From the NCBI GenBank assembly GCA_022771185.1, contig JALFCJ010000192.1:1-6173 (forward strand): DNA of 6,173 bases, given 5' to 3'. The translations under genes were made by a program, and so were the position numbers. The notes under the pieces were generated by a model. It was not told the DNA's origin, made no database searches, and was given only the letters and a program-made list of their open reading frames with translations. Numbering within the stretch: position 1 is the first letter of the stretch; every line of letters begins with the position of its first letter. Source of the stretch: Spirochaetales bacterium. GTDB lineage: Bacteria > Spirochaetota > Spirochaetia > Sphaerochaetales > Sphaerochaetaceae. Positions 1 through 4,739 of the stretch are shown here, one piece after another.

Positions 1-211
1 CTATATTCTTATTCTTCCCATATGTATAAGCAGATGCTGCGGAAGCAAGAACATCGGAAGCCAGTGCTATACCTACAGCTTCGTATGGATTTACGCCAAG
101 AAATGTAATAAGCATCGGAGAGATTACAGCTGCTGCTGAAAGCCCCGCTAATCCTGTACCAAAACCTGCTCCTACTCCTGCAATGAGACAAATGAGTATC
201 TTCTCTGTCAT
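1..211 (-). CDS. TSUP (TauE/SafE) family anion exporter, N-terminal part only
   Basis: The first 70 residues of a membrane protein, read on the minus strand from the ATG at 211; the rest lies beyond the left edge. TSUP proteins (the former DUF81 group) are inner-membrane exporters linked to sulfite, sulfoacetate and other organosulfur anions; the substrate here cannot be told. The sequence shows a short N-terminus, then a glycine/alanine-rich first membrane segment (about residues 5-30, with GVGAGFGTGLAGLSAAAV) and a second hydrophobic stretch containing SPMLITFLGV, followed by NPYEAVGIALASDVLASA. The tight Gly/Ala packing and the VG(I/T)AL(A/V)SD motif are typical of the family. A GAGGAAG Shine-Dalgarno sequence (216-222) lies a few bases before the ATG and decides the start. 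A minus-strand frame starting with GTG at 227 overlaps but encodes an Arg/Ser/Cys-rich non-protein. It probably shares a transcript with the upstream YczE-like gene. Confidence 0.85.
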   Translation of the reverse strand, partial: MTEKILICLIAGVGAGFGTGLAGLSAAAVISPMLITFLGVNPYEAVGIALASDVLASAASAYTYGKNKNI

Positions 212-284
212 TATCTTCCTCAAACACTAAATTAAAGGTAAGTTAATCATTTGATATAACAGAGGCAAGTAATAATTCTTGCTT
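212..284. other. Gap between YczE-like gene and TSUP gene
   Basis: A 73-bp AT-rich spacer between two minus-strand genes. It holds an imperfect dyad, GCAAG-N8-CTTGC (265-282), just after the upstream stop. On the minus strand no U-tract follows, so it is not a convincing terminator of that gene. A minus-strand TTGCCT 17 bp before TAACTT, or a TTTAAT hexamer about 19 nt before the downstream ATG, could be weak promoters for the exporter gene. Neither is strong, so read-through from the upstream gene is the simplest view. Confidence 0.35.
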
Positions 285-917
285 TTATTGTGTCTCTTTA
301 TTTCGTCCATATAAGAATGGCTCAGAACAATAGGTTCTGAAGAAAGAAACAAGCGGGCCCAGAAGGAAGGCTGTAACTATAGTTCCGATTCCAGGAATAA
401 TAGAGAAGATAAGTCCTATTATTACACATACCAGGTCTGTTCCTACTCTGCACCACTTAAATGATACTTTCTTCTGGACTTCTGCAGTCTTCAAAGCTAT
501 CCAGTCGTATGTCGATACACCCATATCAGCTGTATATATGACAGCGGAAGAGAAGGTGATGAGAAGGATAGATACAATAAAGTAGACAACTCTGACAATT
601 ACTGATGGTGAAGGTGTGATACCCATACAAACAGAGTATGAAAAATCGATGATATATCCCAAGAAGAACATATTCACAAGTGTTCCTACGTTAAGCATCT
701 TTCTTGCAAGTACCAACATCAAAACCAAAAACACTGCATTTACTATTACAAAGGTTGTGCCATAACCCAGCTTTAAGGCTTTGTCGATTCCAAGCACGAA
801 GCACTGATAAGGATCCACACCGAAATCAGCAGCCCTAAGCATACCTGCGCCCGTTCCCAATATTACGTTACCAATGAGCATCATTAAGATTCTCTTATAT
901 ATATTCCCCTTTTCCAT
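285..917 (-). CDS. YczE/YyaS/YitT-like integral membrane protein
   Basis: A complete 210-residue polytopic membrane protein of unknown function, resembling the YczE/YyaS/YitT group common in Firmicutes and host-associated bacteria. Hydrophobic segments fall near residues 8-27, 53-71, 77-97, 107-128, 158-175 and 176-193. The N-terminal GNVILGTGAGMLR followed by FGVDPYQ is the group's recognisable signature. The protein is a tandem duplication: ADFGVDPYQ at 30-38 is echoed by ADMGVSTYD at 130-138, and VGTLV at 77-81 by IGTIV at 177-181, both 100 residues apart. The polar tail (RNKETQ) lies outside the membrane. Start: ATG at 917 with GGTGAGG (923-929) 5 nt upstream. It sits upstream of the TSUP exporter on the same strand and is divergent from the pseudouridine synthase gene. 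Substrate and direction of transport, if any, cannot be inferred. Confidence 0.82.
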   Translation of the reverse strand: MEKGNIYKRILMMLIGNVILGTGAGMLRAADFGVDPYQCFVLGIDKALKLGYGTTFVIVNAVFLVLMLVLARKMLNVGTLVNMFFLGYIIDFSYSVCMGITPSPSVIVRVVYFIVSILLITFSSAVIYTADMGVSTYDWIALKTAEVQKKVSFKWCRVGTDLVCVIIGLIFSIIPGIGTIVTAFLLGPLVSFFRTYCSEPFLYGRNKETQ

Positions 918-922
918 TACAA

Positions 923-940
923 CCTCACCAAGAAAGGTGA
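923..940 (-). promoter_or_regulatory. SD of YczE-like gene inside a small inverted repeat
   Basis: On the minus strand TCACC-TTTCTT-GGTGA (940 to 925) forms a 5-bp inverted repeat whose right arm is part of the GGTGAGG Shine-Dalgarno sequence (929-923). If transcribed as RNA it could partly hide the ribosome site. As DNA it overlaps the predicted -10 and transcription start and could be an operator. The dyad is short, so chance is possible. Confidence 0.35.
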
Positions 941-967
941 TTTACCAAGAATGAGAGAAAACATCAA
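939..967 (-). promoter_or_regulatory. Candidate promoter of YczE-like gene
   Basis: Minus-strand TTGATG (967-962) is followed after 17 bp by TAAATC (944-939) preceded by TGG, an extended -10 pattern. It matches sigma-70 consensus at 4/6 and 3/6 positions and would give a leader of about 15 nt carrying the SD sequence. It faces away from the pseudouridine synthase promoter in the same 92-bp gap. Predicted by eye only. Confidence 0.35.
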
Positions 968-974
968 GATGACC

Positions 975-1003
975 TTGAATGAAAATTACGCTAAATACAT
1001 AAT
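975..1003 (+). promoter_or_regulatory. Promoter of the pseudouridine synthase gene, leaderless geometry
   Basis: TTGAAT (975-980), a 17-bp spacer, then CATAAT (998-1003), matching sigma-70 consensus at 4/6 and 5/6. The -10 ends 6 nt before the ATG at 1010, so transcription should start at or next to the A of the start codon. No SD-like purine run precedes that ATG, consistent with a leaderless mRNA. Confidence 0.6.
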
Positions 1004-1009
1004 TTAACT

Positions 1010-2275
1010 ATGATTTCTTTTCTTTTGACAGAGGAAGCAAAAAATGAAGCCACAATTCTCCATAAGACACTTATGGAAAACAAAAGTGTTTCATTTCCTC
1101 CAAATCCATCGCTCTATCCTCTTTCTCTCTTAAGAGAGGGAGCTATGATAGGTGTAATGATTCTTGAGACAAAGGGAGGAGAAAGAAAACTCCTCTATGG
1201 CTTTTCCGGGGCGATGAGCGGAATTTATGATATCCCAGGATGGGTCAAGCCTTGCTTTTCCCTCTCTCTTTTTCACGCTACATTTGATCCTTATGACAAA
1301 GAAATACATCGTCTGACAGACTTGATCGAAAAAGAGGGAAGAGAAGATTTAAAAGAAGAAAGAAGAAAACTAAGTGCCGAGGCACAAGAGAAGTTAAATG
1401 AAATATTTGTCTTCTCCAGGTGGGATGGAGGAAAGATTCAAGGCTTACCTCCCCGCCCTAGGACCGGCACAGGAGAGTGTGCAGGTCTAAAGCTAATCAA
1501 CACAGCACTTAGAAGGGGATGGGAAATAAAGGGGCTTGCTGAATTCAAGTGGTCAAAGGAAAGTGCCCCCTCTGAGTTTTTCCCTCCATGCGAAGAGCGC
1601 TGTGGAGTATTAATGGAAGAGATGCTTGGCTTGAAATATCTTTATGTAGACCAGTCCATTGCTGTTGTAGACAAGAGAGCAGGAATGCTTAGCGTCCCAG
1701 GGCGTGGCATAGAGAAACTAGATAGCGTCTCTCATCGTTTCCATACTCTATTTCCTTCCACCCCGGAAGTTTGTCATGTCCATAGACTTGATATGGACAC
1801 ATCGGGACTTCTTGTCCTTGCTTTTGACAGGGAAAGCGTAAAGAACTTAATGATGCAGTTCGAAGAAAGAAGTGTCAGAAAGACATATGTCGCTCTTCTA
1901 GAAGGCGTTATTGAGGATGAAAGCGGAGACGTAGATATGCCTATGAGACTGGACGTGGACCATAGGCCTAGGCAAATCATCGACTGGGAACAGGGAAAGA
2001 GAGCTATAACACACTGGGAGAGAATAAAAGTAATAACAACTCCGAAAGAGCGCTTTACTCTTGTGCGATTCTTCCCACACACTGGAAGAACACACCAGCT
2101 GAGAGTTCATGCATCCGAAGGCCTCAAGCACCCTATTGTCGGCGACAATCTCTATGGCCACCAAAAGGAGGGGGAGAGATTGATGCTCCACGCGGAGTCT
2201 ATTGTTTTCAGGCACCCGAAGACAAATGAGGAGATGGAGTTTACTTCACCTTGCCCCTTCTCTCTACTTCACTAA
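1010..2275 (+). CDS. RluA-family pseudouridine synthase with unusual N-terminal Cys-motif region
   Basis: A 421-residue protein that should isomerise uridine to pseudouridine in rRNA or tRNA. The catalytic half (about residues 208-415) has the RluA motif HRLDMDTSGLLVLA with the catalytic Asp at 261, KTYVALLEG (291-299), HTGRTHQLRVH (357-367), HPIVGDNLYG (374-383) and LMLHA (391-395). There is no recognisable S4 domain. Instead residues 1-207 form a separate region with FPPNPSLYPLSLL, GAMIGVMILE and a short charged helix (about 95-132), then GTGECAGLKL (153-162) and FPPCEERC (191-198). I recall longer RluA-family proteins of Bacteroidota and gammaproteobacteria (about 550 residues) with similar GECA and PAC-x3-C motifs, so this looks like a compact version. 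Target RNA is unknown. The ATG at 1010 is kept because sequence before Met46 resembles the homologs, although it lacks an SD. The 3' end overlaps the convergent gene by 12 bp. Confidence 0.9.
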   Translation: MISFLLTEEAKNEATILHKTLMENKSVSFPPNPSLYPLSLLREGAMIGVMILETKGGERKLLYGFSGAMSGIYDIPGWVKPCFSLSLFHATFDPYDKEIHRLTDLIEKEGREDLKEERRKLSAEAQEKLNEIFVFSRWDGGKIQGLPPRPRTGTGECAGLKLINTALRRGWEIKGLAEFKWSKESAPSEFFPPCEERCGVLMEEMLGLKYLYVDQSIAVVDKRAGMLSVPGRGIEKLDSVSHRFHTLFPSTPEVCHVHRLDMDTSGLLVLAFDRESVKNLMMQFEERSVRKTYVALLEGVIEDESGDVDMPMRLDVDHRPRQIIDWEQGKRAITHWERIKVITTPKERFTLVRFFPHTGRTHQLRVHASEGLKHPIVGDNLYGHQKEGERLMLHAESIVFRHPKTNEEMEFTSPCPFSLLH

Positions 2276-3307
2276 CCTGTCAACTAGGCTCTCAAGCCTT
2301 TTTATCTCTTTCTCGATATCTTCTATCTGCATATCAATCTTCTCTCTTTCGCCCAAGAGAATCTTGATTTTTTCTTTCTCTTCTTCAATGAGAGCCTTGT
2401 AGTCATCTGCCTTGGCTTCCTTCTGAAGCCTCTGCTTCCTCTCATTCAGCTCCCTATACTCGTTCTGTATCTCGATGATCTTCTGAAGAATATCCAGTAT
2501 TTCTGAGGGGGTAGTTTCCCCTATCCAGCTGCCACCTCTGTCATAGAGGTAGTTACCATAGTTGATCAGGGCTTCTTTATATGCAACCTGGCTGTCTTCA
2601 ACTCTCTCGTCGTTTTTCTCTACTCCACCCTTTTCAAGAAGTCTGCGCCTGGAAATGTTTTGGGAGAGATAATAATCCTTGTCTTCTTTTTCCTGGAATA
2701 GAATTGCTCTCTTTTCTTTTATCTCTTCCAGATTCTTCACAAGCGTTACAGCGTTACCTCCGCTGAGAGATACAGCATTCTCTTCGTCATCTACCAAGCT
2801 ACTGTAATCAAGGTATCTGGAGTTATCACTACGTTTGAGCCTAGAGAGTGCACTACGGGAAGAGAGGCGGGAAATAATAGACTTGCCTTCAGCTTTCTCT
2901 GACAGCTTCTTCTCTTCATCCGAGTCTGCATATACAGAAGAAAAGCGGTCCCTATCCAAGAGGCCCAGAGAACACTGCTCATAAATAAGGGCACCTATTC
3001 TAAGCCTGAGATTCCTTTCTTCCTCCCTGAGATTTTCCATCTCATCATCCACAATAGTCTTTCTTTCTTTTATCTCATCAAATTGAGTTATGAACTCTTT
3101 ATCATCTTCTCTGGAAGCGAAAGCTTGATTCATCTCATTCTCTGCTTTCTTTACTTCCTCTAATAGAGAAACACCCATTGGTACAGGTAATACAGACTGG
3201 TCTTTATATACAGCTTCTCCCAAATCGTGAAAAAAAGATCTGAGGACCTCGGTAGTGTCCTCTATTTTCTCTTCTGTTTCTCGAAAAAGCTCCTCTCTGG
3301 TAACCAT
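2264..3307 (-). CDS. Unrecognised cytoplasmic coiled-coil protein
   Basis: A 347-residue, highly charged Glu/Lys/Arg-rich protein that I do not recognise. There is no signal peptide or membrane segment, so it is probably cytoplasmic. Heptad-like helices are apparent at about residues 45-108, 188-235 and 268-346. Between the first two lies a polar section with acidic DSDEEKK (128-134) and then a basic Ser/Arg/Leu run (about 142-164, including SRLSSRSALSRLKRS). A conserved-looking non-helical insert, YDRGGSWIGETTPSEI (255-270), precedes the last coiled coil. One cysteine (112). The regular codons and uninterrupted length support a real gene. Start: ATG at 3307 has no SD, but a promoter-like pair ends 6 nt before it. 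Divergent from the DbpA-domain gene. Coiled-coil similarity to SMC- or myosin-like proteins would be uninformative; no function is assigned. Confidence 0.8.
   Translation of the reverse strand: MVTREELFRETEEKIEDTTEVLRSFFHDLGEAVYKDQSVLPVPMGVSLLEEVKKAENEMNQAFASREDDKEFITQFDEIKERKTIVDDEMENLREEERNLRLRIGALIYEQCSLGLLDRDRFSSVYADSDEEKKLSEKAEGKSIISRLSSRSALSRLKRSDNSRYLDYSSLVDDEENAVSLSGGNAVTLVKNLEEIKEKRAILFQEKEDKDYYLSQNISRRRLLEKGGVEKNDERVEDSQVAYKEALINYGNYLYDRGGSWIGETTPSEILDILQKIIEIQNEYRELNERKQRLQKEAKADDYKALIEEEKEKIKILLGEREKIDMQIEDIEKEIKRLESLVDRLVK
2286..2303 (+). terminator. Intrinsic terminator of the pseudouridine synthase gene, inside the convergent gene
   Basis: AGGCT-CTCA-AGCCT followed directly by TTTT then ATCTC, about 10 bp past the plus-strand stop. 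It has a 5-bp stem, tetraloop and U-tract, so it should act on plus-strand transcripts. It lies in the last codons of the minus-strand coiled-coil gene. Read on the minus strand no U-tract follows, so it looks one-directional. The stem is short. Confidence 0.55.
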
Positions 3308-3313
3308 GATGAG

Positions 3314-3342
3314 ATGGTATCATACACAAGAAAAGTTGACAA
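3314..3342 (-). promoter_or_regulatory. Candidate promoter of coiled-coil gene, leaderless geometry
   Basis: Minus-strand TTGTCA (3342-3337; 5/6 match), 17-bp spacer, TACCAT (3319-3314; 4/6), then 6 nt to the ATG at 3307. Nothing resembling an SD lies before that ATG. An alternative -10, TATGAT (3324-3319), would give a leader of only about 4 nt, which would still be effectively leaderless. Confidence 0.5.
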
Positions 3343-3365
3343 ATACTCTTCTATACGGCTATTCT
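3336..3365 (+). promoter_or_regulatory. Candidate promoter of the DbpA-domain gene
   Basis: A perfect -35 TTGACA (3336-3341), an 18-bp spacer and TATTCT (3360-3365; 4/6). It would produce a leader of roughly 115 nt before the ATG at 3487. Its -35 overlaps the minus-strand -35 TTGTCA of the divergent gene almost completely. GACAAA (3338-3343) and TTTGTC (3365-3370) form a 6-bp inverted pair across it, which may be chance. Confidence 0.45.
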
Positions 3366-3486
3366 TTGTCTGTTGTGTCCGTTTCTGTCATCCTCCGGAC
3401 CTCCAACTTTTCGGCGTTTACCCATATTTAACGCATATTCTTATTTTACCCCGATATCTCGGGCGTGCAGGAGAGAAAGAAACAAA
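3366..3486 (+). other. 5' leader of the DbpA-domain gene
   Basis: The non-coding stretch between the predicted promoter and the start codon. It holds a small hairpin CCCGA-TATC-TCGGG (3450-3463) just before an AGGAG Shine-Dalgarno core (3469-3473). That SD lies 13 nt from the ATG, rather far, though a purine-rich run fills the gap. No known riboswitch was recognised. A second weak promoter (TTTACC at 3417 with TATTTT at 3442) is possible. Confidence 0.4.
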
Positions 3487-4062
3487 ATGGAAAATGAAAA
3501 AAAGGGTTTTGATGAAGAAGCCCTTAAGCAAAAGATTTCTGAAGTAATGGAAGTCATCAATTCATGCACAGATCCAGATGAATTGGAATCCATCAAAAAA
3601 ATCGTCAAACAGAATGTTCCTTTTACAAGAAGAGGTTATTTTGCAGCAGTAGTATTAAAAATGCTCATGGAAAAGCCTCAAAGAAAAGAAAGGCCACAGA
3701 AAGAGAATAAGAGCGAGAGATTAGAAAAAAAGAGTGTTGAAAAGAAAACCTCATCCCCTTCTCCTGCTCCTATTGCAGAGAATAAAGAAGAGAAGCAGCC
3801 AACGAGAGAGAGAGTAATACCTGAAGGTGCCAAGACTCTTTATTTAAATGTTGGAAAGATGAAACACTTATATGCAAAGAATCTTTCAATACTTCTCCAG
3901 AAAGAATTGGGTATCACAAGAGACGACATCTACTCTCTTCGTGTCCACGATAAGTATTCTTTCATTACAATGAGCGAAGAAAACTGTAACAAGGCTATTG
4001 AAAAGATTAACGGCATGGATATTAACGGCCGTGTAGCTCAGATTAACTTTTCAACTAAATAA
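3487..4062 (+). CDS. Standalone DbpA-type RNA-binding domain protein
   Basis: A 191-residue protein with three parts. Residues 8-62 look helical, with VPFTRRGYFAAVVLKML as the most distinctive piece. Residues 63-113 are a low-complexity Lys/Glu/Pro/Ser linker, probably disordered. Residues 117-189 match the DbpA C-terminal RNA-binding domain (an RRM-like fold): LYLNVGKMKHLYAKNLSILL, then ITRDDIYSLRVHDKYSFITM, and NGMDINGRVAQINF at the end. In DbpA that domain binds hairpin 92 of 23S rRNA and is fused to a DEAD-box helicase. Here no helicase motif exists, so it may be an RNA-binding adaptor or chaperone; the RNA partner is unknown. The start at 3487 is chosen because AGGAG lies upstream. An in-frame ATG at 3373 would add 38 residues rich in Pro, Ser and Phe that look like translated leader. 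A strong terminator follows the stop. Confidence 0.85.
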   Translation: MENEKKGFDEEALKQKISEVMEVINSCTDPDELESIKKIVKQNVPFTRRGYFAAVVLKMLMEKPQRKERPQKENKSERLEKKSVEKKTSSPSPAPIAENKEEKQPTRERVIPEGAKTLYLNVGKMKHLYAKNLSILLQKELGITRDDIYSLRVHDKYSFITMSEENCNKAIEKINGMDINGRVAQINFSTK

Positions 4063-4086
4063 TTTACTTTTTTTGAGGATGACATG

Positions 4087-4113
4087 CCCCGGTTTCCCGG
4101 GGACTTATTTTTT
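4087..4113 (+). terminator. Strong intrinsic terminator after the DbpA-domain gene
   Basis: CCCCGG-TTTC-CCGGGG (4087-4102), a perfect 6-bp all-GC stem with tetraloop, followed by AC and a T-rich run TTATTTTTT (4105-4113). It lies 24 nt after the stop at 4062 and reads on the plus strand. Its T-run abuts the -10 of the next gene. Confidence 0.85.
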
Positions 4114-4121
4114 GTTATGCT
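4113..4121 (+). promoter_or_regulatory. Extended -10 promoter of the MBL-fold hydrolase gene, leaderless geometry
   Basis: TGT-TATGCT (4113-4121) is an extended -10 element ending 6 nt before the ATG at 4128. The -35 position at 17-bp spacing is TTTCCC (4093-4098), a poor match lying in the terminator hairpin, so the TG extension would have to compensate. No SD precedes the ATG. Confidence 0.5.
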
Positions 4122-4127
4122 CTTTCC

Positions 4128-4736
4128 ATGATCATAAAACAAAGAATCTCAGGCATGGTAGGAACAAACTCCTACTATGTTAATTATAATGATAAAGGAT
4201 ATCTTATCGACGCTCCGGATGGCATCGGAAAATGGACGAGAGAGCTAAAAGTGGAGGGTTATCCTCTCTCTCACATTCTTCTGACCCATGGTCACTTTGA
4301 CCATGTAATGGGACTGGAAGAAGTTCTATCTGTTTATCCTGAAGCAACGATATATTTATCCTCCGAGGACGCGAGTCTTGTGGAAGAAGGAAACAAAGAA
4401 ATTCTCAGATCCTTCGGCATCCCCCTCTCTCTATACTCCATCCCCTCTCCATTCATTTATAATGATTACTCTTCTTCTATAGGGCCGTTCAGGGTGATCA
4501 AGACTCCAGGCCACACAAAGGGCGGAGTATGCTTATATATCGAAGATGAAAACATCCTCTTCTCCGGAGATACTCTCTTTGAAGAGGGAGAAGGCAGAAC
4601 AGATTTAGGTGGAGACTGGAAAGAACTTGTAGAGTCTCTGAGAAACCTCTCTCTTCTTCCTGAAAAAACTACTGTCTTTCCTGGGCACGGAGGAAAGACA
4701 GATATAAAAAGAGAGAAAATGAGACTAGGCTTTTAG
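4128..4736 (+). CDS. Metallo-beta-lactamase-fold hydrolase, glyoxalase II-like (YcbL type)
   Basis: A complete 202-residue soluble cytoplasmic hydrolase of the metallo-beta-lactamase fold. Metal ligands are clear: THGHFDH (His54, His56, Asp58, His59), TPGHT (His129), SGDTLF (Asp148) and FPGHGG (His187), giving the binuclear zinc/iron site. GRTDLGGDW (157-164) and the C-terminal PGHGGKTDIKREK match the short YcbL-type glyoxalase II-like proteins (about 210 residues) rather than full GloB, which carries an additional C-terminal substrate-binding domain. It may hydrolyse a thioester such as S-lactoylglutathione or a related thiol ester; the thiol used is unknown. The ATG at 4128 has no SD but a -10-like element ends 6 nt upstream. 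The next in-frame Met is at residue 10. Its stop codon overlaps that of the convergent thrH gene. Confidence 0.88.
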   Translation: MIIKQRISGMVGTNSYYVNYNDKGYLIDAPDGIGKWTRELKVEGYPLSHILLTHGHFDHVMGLEEVLSVYPEATIYLSSEDASLVEEGNKEILRSFGIPLSLYSIPSPFIYNDYSSSIGPFRVIKTPGHTKGGVCLYIEDENILFSGDTLFEEGEGRTDLGGDWKELVESLRNLSLLPEKTTVFPGHGGKTDIKREKMRLGF

Positions 4737-4739
4737 TCT
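4722..4739 (-). terminator. Candidate terminator at the hydrolase/thrH junction
   Basis: AGACTA-N6-TAGTCT (4722-4739) is a 6-bp inverted repeat containing both overlapping stop codons. On the minus strand it is followed by a pyrimidine-rich run with TTTT and TTTTT, so it could end the thrH transcript. On the plus strand no U-tract follows. The AT-rich stem makes it weak. Confidence 0.4.

Noticed and set aside
9..227. 72-codon minus-strand frame starting with GTG near the left edge
   Set aside because: Rich in Arg, Ser and Cys with no domain; the overlapping frame from the ATG at 211 gives a clear TSUP exporter N-terminus with an SD.
265..282. GCAAG-N8-CTTGC dyad as terminator of the YczE-like gene
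   Set aside because: The T-run lies on the wrong side for the minus strand, where the gene is read; the stem is only 5 bp.
1774..2215. Two minus-strand open frames inside the pseudouridine synthase gene
   Set aside because: They are opposite the conserved catalytic domain, lack domains and look like random Ser/Cys-rich translations.
3373..3486. 38-residue N-terminal extension of the DbpA-domain protein
   Set aside because: Its residues look like translated leader and the AGGAG sequence favours the start at 3487; it also begins at about the predicted transcription start.
3227..3547. Plus-strand 106-codon frame across the divergent gap
   Set aside because: It overlaps the ends of two well-supported genes, has low-quality composition and no SD.
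4079..4183. Short frame MTCPGF... after GAGG at 4075
   Set aside because: The ATG directly abuts the GAGG, it runs through the terminator and into the hydrolase gene in another frame, and ends after about 34 codons.
1100..4460. Frequent CTCTC/GAGAG runs on both strands
   Set aside because: They follow Leu/Ser/Glu/Arg codon choice in several genes and show no fixed spacing, so I treat them as composition rather than a signal.
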